A DNA stretch of 64,000 nucleotides from an uncultured Christensenella sp. GTDB lineage: Bacteria; Bacillota; Clostridia; Christensenellales; Borkfalkiaceae. Each line of letters begins with the position of its first letter. Within the stretch, counting starts at the first letter, position 1. Both the position numbers and the translations under genes were made by a program. Location: positions 86,520 through 150,519 of the forward strand of contig CAJUEO010000001.1 of the NCBI GenBank assembly GCA_910585685.1, written 5' to 3'. The notes beneath the pieces are model-generated. The model saw only the letters and a program-made list of their open reading frames with translations, was not told where the DNA came from and did no database searches. Below are positions 14,001-29,000 of the stretch, one piece after another.

Positions 14001-17000
14001 CGGCCACGTCAACGTCGTAGTAGCTGCTTCCGTGTTGCAGATTCAGGTAAGAATTTCCGGCTCGCTCACTTACGGCGACACGGTTCCTTCGAGCGCAGAC
14101 CTTTGGAATATGCTCACAATTTCGAGAGCATACCACAACGGCGTTGCAATCAACGTTTCGAGAGTAAGAGATATTCTCAACACGGCGATTGCCGAGGGAA
14201 CGGCAACTATCGGCGTAAACGGCTATGAAGAGGGCGCAATCCTCTCTGCCGGCACTTACAGCCTTGTATTGAGCGGTGTTACCAATGGCTATCAGGTAGG
14301 CACGGAATATCCCGAAACCACCGTATCTTTCTACGACGCATTCGATTCAAGAATTTTAGTTGTAAACAAAAAGGCTATAACCGTAAATCTTGCCGACATA
14401 TCGGTTGTTTACGGTGACGCAACTCACGAAAACCTTGTAAACGGCATTTACGAGTTTGTACCCACAACCGCAGATACGCTTGTAGGTCTTGACGAACTTT
14501 CGGATATCGTTTCCGTAACTTTTGCCAACGACGGTTTGCTCAACGTAGGTACTTATCCCGTAACTTGCAGTGTAATCGACAGCGAAATTGCGGATAACTA
14601 CAACGTAACGTTCAAATACGACGGCAACCGCAGAAACGCTAACATCAAAGTAAGCGCCGCAACGGTTACAATCGATTGGAACTTTGCTTCAAGCGACAAG
14701 TTCGTGTACGGTGAAGAGCTTCCCGTTCCCGCGGTGGTAAGCGACAGCCTTGACGTAACGCTCAGCGACTATACGGTTGAATATTTCTTTGGTACAAGAC
14801 CCGTTGAAAATTCAGCTAAGCTCGGAGTAGGCGAATACACAATAGTTGTAACCCTCAAAAACTCCAACTTTGCGTTCGGCGCGGATGAGGTTACTTCCAA
14901 GACCGTTACAATCGACCCTGCGGAAGTTGAAGTAGACTTTGCGCCCGTTATGGACAGCTACGTCTACGGCAACAATATCGACCTTCCCGTAATTCATGCG
15001 CTTTCGGCAAGCGACTATCAGGTTAAGTTCTACAATTCCGAAAATGAAGAAGTGACCAACTCCAAGCTTGCGGTAGGCACATACAAGGTTAAAGTAACAA
15101 TTACAAACCCCAACTACGTTTTAAGCAAAACGGCTCAAAGCGAGAAGAGCGTAACCGTAACCGTACGTCCCGTAACTGTTGTAATAGGCAGCCTTACGGC
15201 GGAATACGGCGAGTGGACCAAGGCAAACGCTGCGGAAAAACTTGCAAAGATTGCAGACCTCTACACGGTTGACGGCAATATCGACGCTGCGGCGCTGCTC
15301 TACATAAGCATAGTTCTCGACGGTTTAAGCGCAATTGAGGACGGTTGTCTTGCAGCCGGCATATACACGCTTTCGGGTTCGTACAACAACTCCAACTACG
15401 ACGTTGAGTTTGTCGGCGGCGAGCTTGAAATTCTGCCTGCAACCATGGAAGTAAGCTTCCACAACTTAGTCAAGTACGCTGTGGACGAAGCAAACGCACA
15501 TACGCTTACGCTTTCTGAAAAGCTTGTAAGCTTGAAGGGTGAGGGCAATACCGCAACTATCAAATACGCTCCTTTGCAGAACGTAGGAGATATAAGCAAC
15601 ATTCCCGAGTCGCTTTACAGCGAGCAAGCACCCACGGTATTTGCAAACGGAATTTACTATCTGTACTACAAAATCGAGGCAGATAACCACGAGGATTACT
15701 ACGGCTTTGTAAGGGTAACGGTAGTTGAAACAGTTTGGGAAATAGAGGCTCGTCTTACCAAGACTCTCGTCTACGGTGACGCAACACCCACGGCACAGCA
15801 GCTCAAAGATATGCTTGTCATCACAAGTATAATCGAAAACGGCACGGCTGTTACCGTAACTCCCGAGCTTGTAAACGCAATCAAACAACACGTTACAGTT
15901 TCAATTAAGGGCAACAGCGGAGAAAGACTTACCGTAGGCAACTACGAAATAGTTCTCGGCGGTGACGTATCCTTCAATTATGACGACGGCGTAAACGGAG
16001 AAAGACTTGTAAACGTAGTATTTACCGACGACTTCGACGCGAGAATGCTGACTGTCGAAAAGAAGGCAATTACGGTAACGGTAAACGACCTTACGGTTGA
16101 ATATCTTGACGCAACTTATAACAAGCTGCTTTCTGGTGACACGTCCGCACTCAGCTTCGTAAACCAGACGCTTGTCGGCAGCGACACTCTTGCAAGCTTT
16201 GTATCCCTTGACTTCGAAGGCACGGGCGCAATGGGCGCAGGCAAGTACGCTATAGTCGGCTACGTCAACGATAACGAAGTTTCTGCAAATTACGAAGTTA
16301 CGTTTGTAAACGGCACGCTTACCGTAACACCCAAGGTTGTAAATGCAAATTGGGACGACGTAACAAACGTCATTTACGGCAACGCTATCGGAGAGCCTAC
16401 GATAGACGGACTTAAAGTTTCCGACTACACCGTAAGCTACTACTGCGGCAACAAACCCGTAAACAACGCAAGCAACCTTGACGTCGGTGATTACAGAGTA
16501 GTTATCACAATAACAAATCCCGACTACACGCTCGGCTCCAACCCTGCGGAAAAGACGGTAAAGGTTGAGTCCTTGAAAGTTTCTATCGAATGGAACCTCG
16601 AAGAAAGCTACGTTTACGGCACCGAGTTTGGAGTTCCCGAAATTTACGGACTTGTTTCCGGCGTCGACTATGTAGTTAAATACTTCAAGGGTAACGTTGA
16701 AATTTCCAACGGCAACAAACTTGCAGTCGGCAACGACTACAAAGTAACTGTTGAACTTCTCAACGCCAACTATACGCTCGGAGATGACGAAACTCAACAG
16801 ACCGTATCGGTAACCAAACTTGAAATAACCGTAGAAATCGGCAACGAAAACGCGGTTTACGGAGAGTGGACGGTTGCAAATGCGGCAAACAAAATAGCAC
16901 AGCTCGGCAACTTCTACGAAGTGGTAGGCAATATCCCCGACCCTGTTGCTTCGCTCAATATCTCTATTAAGCTCAACACTGCCGACGAAGAGGGCTACCT

Positions 17001-20000
17001 CGGAGTAGGAGAATATGCGATAGAGGGCGCGTTCAACAACCCCAACTACACGGTTGTGTTCACGGGCGGCAAGCTTACAATAGAAAAAGCCGACATAAGC
17101 GCAAGCTTCAACGATATCTACAAGTACAACAGAGCAGAGGGACACGATTTAAGTCTTTCCTCCAAGCTCGTAACGTTGAGGGGTGAGGGCAATACGGCAA
17201 GCATCACATACAAGCTTGATACCGAACCCAACCTCGATATACAAAACAGTGAGTACGTTTCCACAGTTCACGTCGACCACGTTGACGGCAGAACAACTTA
17301 CTATCTGTACTACAAGGTAGTTGCGGAAAACCACAACGACTTGACGGGCTTTGTAAAGGTTGAAATTGTAGACTCGCTTCTCGAAGTCGAAGTAAGCCTT
17401 GCAAAGGGCATAACTTACGGAGATGCAACTCCCGACGAAGCTTGGCTCAAACAAAACCTCAAAATCAACAAAATTTACCGCGACGGCGTACAGATTGCCG
17501 TGACAAGCGACCTTGTTTCAACAATTCTCGGCGGAATTACTTCAATTGATATTGACACTCAAAACGCTGCAAGACTTAGCGTAGGCAGCTATAGTGTAAC
17601 TCTTGAAGGTATTTTGCACGACTATGTCGAAGACGGAGATACTATAATAGCTCTTCGCGACGGCTTTGATTCAAAGATATTGAACGTTGCTAAAAAAGCT
17701 ATAACCGTTCAGGTAAATAATCCCGAAAACGTTGTTTACAACAGCGACGCATATTGGGATATTCTCGGCGGAGACCTCTCGCACTTCTCGTATAACGAAG
17801 TTACGCTTGTCGGAAGCGACAAACTTTCCGACTTCCTCATCCTTTCGCTCTTACTTGAAGACGGAACGGAGTTCAACGCCGGCAAATACACGGTAACGGC
17901 AACGGTAATCGACAACGAAATTTCCGCAAACTATCAGGTAACGATAGTAGACGGCACGCTCACGGTAGTTCCTGCAACAATTTCCGGTGTAAATTGGAAC
18001 ATTGCAACGGGCGGCTACACCTACGGAGACAGCCTGCCTACGCCTACGATAGACGGACTCAACGTTTCCGACTACAAGGTAAGCTATTACCTCGGCAACA
18101 GACTTTTAACTTCTATTGCCAATCTGGACGCGGCAACTTACACTATAAGAGTTGAAATAACCAATCCCAACTACACGTTCGCAGACGGCACAACGGCGGA
18201 AACCACGGTTGAAATCAAACCTTATACGGTCGAAGTCGAATGGAACAGAGCGGACGGCTACACCTACGGAGATACGTTCAACGTTCCCGAAATTTACGGG
18301 CTTGACGCTTCCGACTACAAGGTAACTTACCTTGACTCCTTGGGTGAAGAGGTCGCAAACGACGGACATAACCCTGTCGGAACATACACCATTAAAGTTG
18401 ACGTAGTAAATCCCAACTACACTCTCGGCGCTAATCTCGGCTCGATAAGCGTAACGGTTGCAAAGCTCGACATAACAATCACTGTCGGTGACGTTACTGC
18501 GGACTACGGCGTATGGTCTAAGGACAATGCACAGTCAAAGCTTGCGGCGCTTACCAACATGTTCGGCGTGGATAAGGATATTCCCGACGCGCTTGCACTG
18601 TTGCAGCTCGGCTTGAGTATAGTATCCGACGAAAAAGGTAATTTCTACTCGGTAGGCAGCCATAAACTGCGCGCAGCGGCTGCGGTAAACGAAATTTCTT
18701 CAAACTACAACATTACGTTTGTTGACGGAACGTTGACAGTCAACAATGCGGACCTTCGTCTTAACTTCCGCGATTTGGTAAAATCCGAGGGAGAAGAACA
18801 GCCCGTAAGCCTGTCAAATAGCCTTGTAACAACGCTTGGCGACGTCAAGAACGAACAGGTTGAAATCCGCTATGCGGCTACTCAGCGCGTTCCCGACCTC
18901 GTATTTGCGGACAGTGCGTACACGTTCGATAACGACAACGCGCCTACCGTAACCCAAGAGGGCGAGTACTATCTGTACTATATGGTAACCGCACCCAACC
19001 ATAACACCGCATACGGCTATGTCAAAGTAACCGTAACCGGCACGGTTTGGGACATCGAGGCAAGACTCAGACAGACGATAACCTACGGTGACGAACTTCC
19101 CACGGTTGACGAGTTGAAGAATCTTCTTGTAATAACCGCAGTAACCGAAAACGGAGTTAAACAGCAGCTCACACCCGATATGATAAGCGCTATCAAGGAC
19201 GGCATAACCATCAGCGTAAACGGAGAGGTTAAGAACGTCGGCACTTATGAAGTAGTTGTAAGCGGCAGCGAAATTTCGTTCGGCGGCAAGACAATAGCAA
19301 TAACTTTCGACGATGATTTCGATTCAAGAATCCTCATTGTCAATGCGAAACCTCTCACAGTAACGTTCGACGCATTGCAGGTAACATATGCAAGCGCGGC
19401 ATATCAGGCGTTGCTCTCGGGTGACCTTTCGGCGCTTACCTATGTTGCAGGCGAGCTTGTCGAAGGTGACGATATCGAAGATATCTTCTCTGTTTCAATA
19501 CTCAATATGGGTACTTTCGGAACGGGCAGATATTCGATAAGCGGCAACCTCCTCGACACGCAGACCGCTGCAAACTATGCGGTAACGTTCAGACAGTCAA
19601 CCTTGACCGTAACCACGGCAACCGTATCGGTTGAGTGGAACGGAGACAGCCTTGTCTACGGCAACGCGCTTCCCGTACCTACAATCGACGGACTCCGCGT
19701 TTCCGACTACACTGTAGAGTATCTCAAAAACAACGTTCCGGTTGACAATATCGACCTTCCCGACGTTGGCACCTATACTGTAAGGGTAACGCTCAAAAAC
19801 GGCAACTACACGTTCGGAACAAACTCCAACACTCACAGAGTTACCGTTACGGCAAAACCCGTTGAAATCAATTGGTACAACGACCAGCCCGTAGTTTACG
19901 GCACCGAACTTCCCACGCCTCAGCTTCTTGACCTCAATGACGACGATTACACCGTCAAGTACTACAACTCGCGCGGCGTAGAAGTTTCGAACGGAAACAC

Positions 20001-23000
20001 TCTTCCCGTCGGAAGATACAGAATGGTCGTAAGGCTTCTCAACAACAACTATACGTTCGGCGATTCAAGCAATAACGAATACATTGAAATAGTTCCCCTT
20101 GACGTAACTGTCGTAATCGGAGACGTCGAGGCAGTGTACGGAGAATGGACGGCAAGAAATGCGGCTAACAAGTCAAGACTTTTGACGGGTTACACCGTAA
20201 CGACGGCTATCCCCGACGCAGAAAGCTTGCTCAATATCGTTCTCAGCGTCAACACCAACGGCGCTACGGGAACTCTTGCAGTGGGCGAATACGACATTTC
20301 TCTTACCTGGCGCAACGCAAACTACAACATTGTATTTGAAAAAGCTACGCTCAGCGTAACTCCTGCGGATATTGACGTAAACTTCCGCGACATAGTCAAG
20401 TATGCAGACGAAAACGGTCAGCAGCTCAGCCTTTCGACTTCGCTTGTAAGCTTAAAGGGTGAGGGCAACACGGCAACAATAAGCTATGTTTCCGACCTTG
20501 CGCTTGTCGACGGACTTGTGTTCGCAGATGAAGACTATGCGTCTACAATTCCCACAACACCCACCGAAGCAGGCGTTTACTACCTGTACTACAAGGTAGA
20601 AGCGGCTAACCACAACACCTATTACGGCAGCGTAAAAGTAACCCTTGAAAGCTCGGTTCTCGAAATCGAAGTAAGCTTGAATAAGAGTTTTATTTACGGA
20701 GATAAACTTCCCACATCGGCAGAGCTTAAACAGCTTCTTACGATTACGGGCGTTAAGCACAACGGTGTTGCAGTCAGCATCACAAACGCACTTGCAAACA
20801 TTATTTTAAGCGGAATTGAATTGCAGCTTGCAGTCGGCGAAGGCACTCCTGCGGTCGGTAAGTACGAAATTATAATTACTTCCGGTACAACCGAGGATTA
20901 TATCGACGGTACTACGACAATCGTATTCGACAGCGACTTCGACGCAAACATTCTTCAAATCAATCCCAAACCCATAACCGTAACTGTTGACAACAAGTCG
21001 GTTGAATACGGCGGAGTAGATTATAAGGCAATACTTGACGGCACTTACAGCTTCACGGCTACGGCACAAGGACTTGTAACGGGCGACAAAGTTAGCGATA
21101 TCGTTTCCTCCGGAATAGTATTTGACGGCGCGTTCGACGCAAAGACGTACGAAATTGCCGCAACGCTTCTCGATACGAAAACGTCGCGCAATTACGAAGT
21201 TACGCTTGTAAACGGCACTCTTACCGTAACGCCCAAGACCGTAACGGTAAATTGGGGCGCAAACAGCGTAGTTTACGGCAACGAACTTACCGTACCTACG
21301 ATTTCAGGCTTGGACGTGTCCGACTATCAGGTCAAATACTTCCTCGGCAACGTCGAAGTCAACAACGCAAGCGACCTCAACGTCGGAGAGTACAGAGTAG
21401 TAGTTACTCTTACAAGCGGCAACTATGTGTTTGCAGACGGAACAACCGTTGAAAACAAGATTGCGGTAACTGCAAAAGACGTTTCTTCAGACATAGTCTG
21501 GAACCTTGAAACAAGCTATGTTTACGGCAGCTTGCTCGGAATTCCCGCAATTAGGGGACTCACCGAGGACGATTACACGATAACCTATACTACAGCGGAC
21601 GGCAAAGTAGTTGAAAACGAAAACCTTCCCGTAGGAGAGTATAAAGTTGTAGTAACGCTTGTAAACGGCAACTATACGCTCGGTGAAGAGTCGCTTTCGT
21701 GCGAAGTAAGCGTCGTAACCCGTAAAATAAGCGTAACTGTAAACGACGTGGCTGCGGACTACGGCATTTGGACGGCAGAGAACGCACAGGAAAAACTTGC
21801 GGCTCTCGGTATCAACTATGTTGTTGACGATGAAATTCCCGACGCTGCAAGTCTGCTGGGAATAACGCTCACGCTCGACACGACGGCTACCGGCTACCTC
21901 GGCGTAGGAGAGTACGACATTGTCGGTACGGCATCCAACAAAAATTACGCCGTAACGGTAAACAAGGGTATTCTCACAATAAATAACGCCGATATAAAAG
22001 TTGCATTCCCCGAAATAGCTACCTTCCCGACGGCTCGTTCTCTCGAACTTGACACCGACGAAGTTACATTGCAGGGCAACGCAACGGCTACGATTACCTA
22101 CGTTGACGAGCTCGAATACGTTGCCGACCTCGTGTTCTCGCAATACGGCGCAACCGCACCTTCAATCACTGCGGATACCGCTTGCGGAGAATACTACCTG
22201 TACTACAAGGTAACTGCAGACAACCACAACGACTTCTACGGCTTCTTGAAAGTAACTGTTGAAGAAATGGTTATCAAAGTAACGACAGACTTCGGCGGCT
22301 CGATAACTTACGGCGACGCAACGCCTATCGACGACGCTTGGCTCAAATCTCATCTCTCGTTCGTTTCCGCAACGGTAAATGACGGAACGGATAATGTTCT
22401 CACTCCCGAGCTCATAGCTCAGCTCAAAGCTAATATTACTTTGAGAGTTGACGGCGTTTCCGTAAACTCCTATCTCACGGTAGGCAAGTATGCAATAATC
22501 ATCGACGTCAAGGACGGCTTCACTTACGAAGGCACTGCGGCAACCGTTATGTTTACCGACGAGGCAAGACACCTCACCGTAAACAAGCGCGACATTACCG
22601 TAACGGCCGACGCACTCTCGGTAGAATACGCAAGCGAAGAGTACTTCAAGCTACTCGGCGGAGATTTCGGTTCGCTCACGGCTTCGGCTACGAACATTGT
22701 AAGCGGAGATAATCTCAGCGACATCGTATCGCTTTCGATAGGATTCGGCACAAGCTTCGGCGTCGGAGAATATTCGATAACCGTAACCCTTCTCGACAGC
22801 GAAAAGGCGTTGAACTACAACATTACCGACATTACGGGCGCAAAAGTAACAATTACTGCAAAACCCGTAAATGTTGATTGGAGCGGCGTAAAGGATACCT
22901 ATGAATACGGTGAAGAGATGATAGGCTCTCCCGTAATCGACGGACTTACAGTCGAGGACTATAAGGTAATTTATCTCAACTCCGAAAATGTTGAAGTTTC

Positions 23001-26000
23001 CAACAGCGTCAACCTTCCCGTAGGCTCTTACACTGTAAAGGTTGAAATTATCAACCCCAACTACAAGCTTGCCGACGATGCAGTCGCAACAAAGACAGTA
23101 ACTATAAGACAGTCCTCTGTCAAAGTAGTATGGAACGACACGCAGGACAGCTATGTTTACGGAGACAAACTTCCCACGGCGTTAATCAGCGGACTTACGG
23201 AAGGCGTCGACTACACCGTAACTTATAACGGCAGCACAACGTATCCTTCACAGATAAATGCAGGTTCGTACACAATCAAGGTTGTACTTCCCGAAAACAG
23301 CCCTTATTCGTTTGCAGACGATGCTGTTACGGAAATAAAGGTAGTTGTTAAAACCAAGAAAGTAACGCTTATCTGGAACCTCAACGACGAGTACGAGTTC
23401 GGAGAAGAGCTCGGCACACCTGTAATCGAAGGTCTTGATTCAAGCAAGTACACCGTAACGGGACTTCCCGCAAGCGGTACGGCAGACACGGCCGACGGCT
23501 ACACCGTAACCGTAACAATTACCGACAGCAACTATGCGTTCGCAGACGGCAGTGTAACGGCTGAAAAGACTATAACCGTAAATGCAAAGAAGGTAGAGAT
23601 AAGCTGGAACACAACTTACAGCTACTCCTACGGCGACAACCTGCCCGTACCCACGATCGAAGGACTTGAAGCAGGCGTCGACTATACCGTTGAGTACAGC
23701 GACGAAAACGGAACGCTTGAAAACGGCTATATCGCGCACGTTGGCGAGTATAAAGTCAAAGTAACGCTTGTAAACGGCAACCACCAGCTCGGCACAGACG
23801 AAACTACATTGACAATCAATGCGTTGAAGAGAGCTATAACCGTTCAACTCAAGGATTACAGCGCTGCATACGGCGTATTTACGGCGGAAAATGCTGCGGC
23901 TCAGCTTGCGCTTGTCTACGCTTCGATAGTTGACAGTTCGGCAATTCTTTCCCAGCTTGTCAGCGGAGATATCGTAGAGTCGCTCAACATCGTGCTCTCA
24001 CTCACGGGCGCGACAGACGGCTACCTCGCGGTAGGCGGCTCCTACAAGATAGGCGCAACCTATACGAGCGACAAGTACGAAGTGACGTTTAAGAGCGGCA
24101 ACCTTACTATAACCAACGCAACTATTACAACGGCGTTCGGAGAAGTAATAACAAGATTCCAGATTCCGAATGAAGACGGCGGATACGAAGAGCAGAGCGT
24201 AGAGCTCGACAGCAAGCTCGTAACCTTGCAGGGAGAGGGCAACACAGCGACTATCGATTACATTCCCGGACTCGGCAACGCGCCCCTCACGGCTGAAGAA
24301 CTTGCTGCTCGCGACGGTGAATTTGACTCGGCAATCAATTATGTATCGACAGAGGGTACGTATTACCTGTATTACAGAATTACGGCAGACAACCATGAAA
24401 CAATTTACGGTAGTATCAAGGTTGAAGTTGTAAGCTCGGTACTCGAAATTGAGTTGACCTTCAATGCAATTACCTACGGCGACGTACTCGACCTCAAATC
24501 TCTCATCAACACCGACAGCGCAGTTATTAAGCACAACGGCACGGTTGTTACCGATATAGATCTCAATACAATACTTGCGGCAATTTCGCTCAGCGTACAG
24601 AACAGTCAATCCAAGCTCAATGCAGGAACTTACACTGTAGTTCTCACGCAGACGGACGAAAGCTTCGAGTATAACGGAGAATTGACGGTAATTTCACTTA
24701 AAGCCGGTGCAACTCTCACTGTCAACCCCCTTGCAATCAACGTTGAGGCAACGCCCGATGAGGTTGTATTCGGAAGCTGGCAGAACGACTCGGATATCTC
24801 GACGTTGCTTTCAAACGTCAAGATAACAAATAGCGACGGAGAAGAGATAACCCTTCCCAACGGCGAAACTATTACCGACCTCGCATTGACTTTTGCAATC
24901 GAGGGTGCGGAATATACGGGCAACTTGCTCAATGTGGGCAGCTATACCGTAACGGCAACTTCAACCAACGGCAACTATACTTTGACATTCGGCTGCACGC
25001 TTACAATCAAAGCATACGAAGTTACGGTTGAAATTGCACCGGACGGCAATATCAAGTACGGCGCTTGGTCGGCGGAAAATCTTGCGGAAAATCTTGCAAG
25101 CTTGCTTGCAAACAACGCAACTATAACCAATACTGACGATTTGCCCGGCAATGCGACGCTTTCGACGCTCGGCATTGTGCTCGCTCTTACAAACAGCGGC
25201 GCGGCAATCGGTGACGACAGTTATACCAACGGCTATCTCAATGCCGGAACATACGGCTTCAACGGCACATGCAACAAGAACTTCAACGTAACAATCACAG
25301 GCAACCTCGTAATCGGCAACGCGGAAATAACTCTCGGCGAAACCAATGATTACACTGTGGAATACACCGGTTCGGATATCGACGTTTCAAACGGCAATCC
25401 TACGGCTACTACGGTTGACGGCAGCAACGTTAACTGGAGATACAGCCTTACAGAGGGCGGTGAATACGTTGAAACGCTTGAAGGCGTAAAGAATTGGATT
25501 GAAGGCGGCTACACGGTTTACTTCAAGGCAACGTCCCCCAACCATGACGAAGCTACAGGTTCGTTCAAGGTAATAGTAGAAAAGTACGAAATTACTATTT
25601 CGACAGGTGACGTTATACAAGAATTCGGCGATTGGACGAGTGAGAACGTTGAAGAAAAACTCGGCGGACTCGAGCTCAGCTATATGCACGGTGACGAGGG
25701 CATAACCCTTCCCGACGAGCTTGCAGACCTTGTGTTGACTCTTTCGCTCACAAATCCTTCGTACAGCGGCAACTACCTTGAAAGAGGCAGCTACGCAATC
25801 AACGGCGAACTCGGTGAGTACAGCGACAACTACTCCATAACGTTCAACGGCGGCACCCTTGAAATTACGGCGCGCACGCTTGTGATTAATTGGAGCAGTA
25901 CGGAAGACACTATCGAATACGGCAACGCATTGCCCACATTGACTTTGAGCAATATGTTGGACGGAGATAACGTCGACTACACTGTAACTTACACCAAGAA

Positions 26001-29000
26001 CGGCGCAACGATAACCGATATTTCAAAGGTATATGCAGGCGTTTACACGCTCAAAGTAAGTATAACAAGCGCAAACTATGTGCTTCCCGAAAACAGCGAA
26101 ATTACCGTAACAGTTACGGCTCGCTCGATGACCGTAAGAATCGGCGATATGCAGAGCACTTACTCGGCTAGCGACGCTTCTACGGTAAGCGGCTTCACGG
26201 CTTCGGCTGTCGAAGGTTCGGTTGCAGAGGGAGACGATATCAACGCATTGTTCACACTTGCACTTGCCGCAAGCGGCAAACTTACGGTAGGACAGTACGC
26301 AATCTACGCAACTATGCACACGGGCGACCTTGCTTCGAGCTATAACGTAACGTTTACAGGTTCGTGGAATATGGGAGAATACAGAGGTACCGCAGGTACT
26401 TACGTTGTAAATCCCGTTTCGATACAGGTAATTTCCGGAATTACTGCAAGCGATAAGGTGTTCGACGGCACGACAAAGGCCGAACTCGACCTCAGTAACG
26501 CACAGATTACGGGAATAATTACAGGCGATGACGTCACAATCAGCGCGGTAGGTACGTTTACACAGTCTTCTGTAGGAGAAGAAATCGACGTAACCATTAC
26601 CTATAACGATTTGACAGGTAATGACGCAAGCAACTATACTCTCGATAAAACGGGATCGCAGTTTGCAACGACCGCAACGATAACGCCGGCTCCGATGCCT
26701 CCCATCGACATAGATCCCGACAAACCTTTGGAATTTGACCCCGATAAGACTCTTGACGAGATAATCAACGGTTATAATCCCGATACAATGGATATGGATA
26801 TCTATTATCCCGAAACAGGCGACAGAATCCATATCACTACGGATGAAAACGGCAATAAAGTCGCAACGATAACCAACGACAACAAGCCCGGCAACTCGAC
26901 GACGATAGTCAAGACGCCCGATAACGAATTGGTATATACGGAAACTTCCGTAACCGAGGGTGATACGACTACCACGACGAGAACGGACAGCAACGGCGAT
27001 GTAACGACAATTGTCACCAAGACAGATGAAGACGGCAAGACGACTACGACAATCACTTACCCCGACGGTTCGTTTGAAACTATCATTACCGACAAGGACG
27101 GCAATAAGACCGTAACCGTAACAAATGCAGACGGCTCAATCAAGACAACTGTAACGGATAAGGCAACCGGCACCGAAACGGTAACTGAAATCAAGAAGGA
27201 CGAAGACGGTAACACAATTACCACCACGACGGTAACGGACGGCAAGGGCAATTCAACAAAGACCGAAACCGTAACCAAACCAGACGGCAGCTCCGAAACG
27301 ACCACTACGGTAACGACTACCGACCCTGTAACGGGCAATGTGACCGAAAAGGTAACTTATCCCGACGGTTCTACGGTAATCACGGTTAAAGACAAGGACG
27401 GCAACGTAATTTCCAAAACCGAAATTTCGACTGTAACCAAGCCCGACGGCGGCTCGTCGACAACTACGACGACCACCGACAAGGACGGCAATACTACCGA
27501 AACTACGGTTGATAAGGATAAGGACGGCAACGTAACGGGTTCGACAACGACGACCACCGACAAGGACGGTAACACGACAACGACGACTACCGACAAGGAC
27601 GGCAACACGACGTCAAGCTCGACAACGACCGAAACCGTAACCAAGCCCGACGGTTCGTCGACAACTACGACTACCACAACCCAAACGGATAAGGACGGCA
27701 ACACGACAACGACTACCACTACAGTGGAGAAAGACCCTGACGGTAACACGACGTCTACGACCGAAACCGTAACCAAGCCCGACGGCTCGACATCGACAAC
27801 CGTAACCGACAAGGACGGCAATACGACAACGACGACTACCGACAAAGATGGTAACTCTACGTCAACGACTACCGACCCTTCTGGCAACGAAATCAAGACC
27901 GAAACGGGCAGCGACGGTACTACGACAACCGTAACCAACCCCGACGGTACGCAGACTGTAACCAAGCCAGACGGTACGGTTGAAGTAACCAAGCCCGACG
28001 GCAACGTAACGGTAATCGACCCCGACGGCAACGTAACGGTAATCGACCCCGACGGCAACAAGTACACTCCCGACGAAAACGGTACAATTACCACTCCCGA
28101 CGGAAACATTACGGTTGATAAGGGCACTGACGCAGATGGTAACGATAAGATTACTGTCACTTACCCCGACGGCTCGACAACCGAAACGGTAACTAAGCCC
28201 AACGGCGATTCGTCTACTACGGTAACCGACCCCGACGGCAACAAGACCGAAATCGAAACCGGCAAGGATGAAAACGGTAATAGCAATACGACCGTAACGG
28301 ATAAGGACGGCAACACGACGGAATCGACGTCTAAGACCGAAACCAATCCCGACGGCTCGACAACTACTACTACCAAGAATCCCGACGGCACGACGACAGT
28401 GGTAACTACAAAGACCGAAACGACTACCGACCCCGAAACGGGCACGACAACCCAAACGACTACAACCGTTACGGAAGTCAAGGACAAAGACGGCAACACA
28501 ATAAGTAAGGTTGAAACAGAAACAAAGACCGAAACGGACCAAGACGGTAACACCACTGTAACCGAAACTATCAAAAAGCCCGACGGTACAACTGTTGAAA
28601 CAATTACCAAGCCCGACGGTTCGACATCGACGACCACTACGGTTGAAAACGGCAACGGCGGTTCGACGTCGACGACGGTAAACAAGGACAAAGACGGCAA
28701 CGTTATCGACAAGATAACCACGGTAACGGACGGTAACGGCAACACGACTACGATTATTACCGACAAAGACGGCAATACGACTACGATTGTTGAAAAGAAA
28801 GACCCTGTAACGGGCAACACCACTACCACCGAAACCAAGCCCAACGGAGACGTTATCACTACTGTAACAGACCCCGAAGGCAACAAGTTATCAGAGTCGA
28901 CAACGACAACCGTAAGGGACCCTGTAACCGGTAACACGACGACAACGACTACCGAAACCAAGCCCGACGGCACTGTAACCGAAATTGTCACCGAAAAGGA

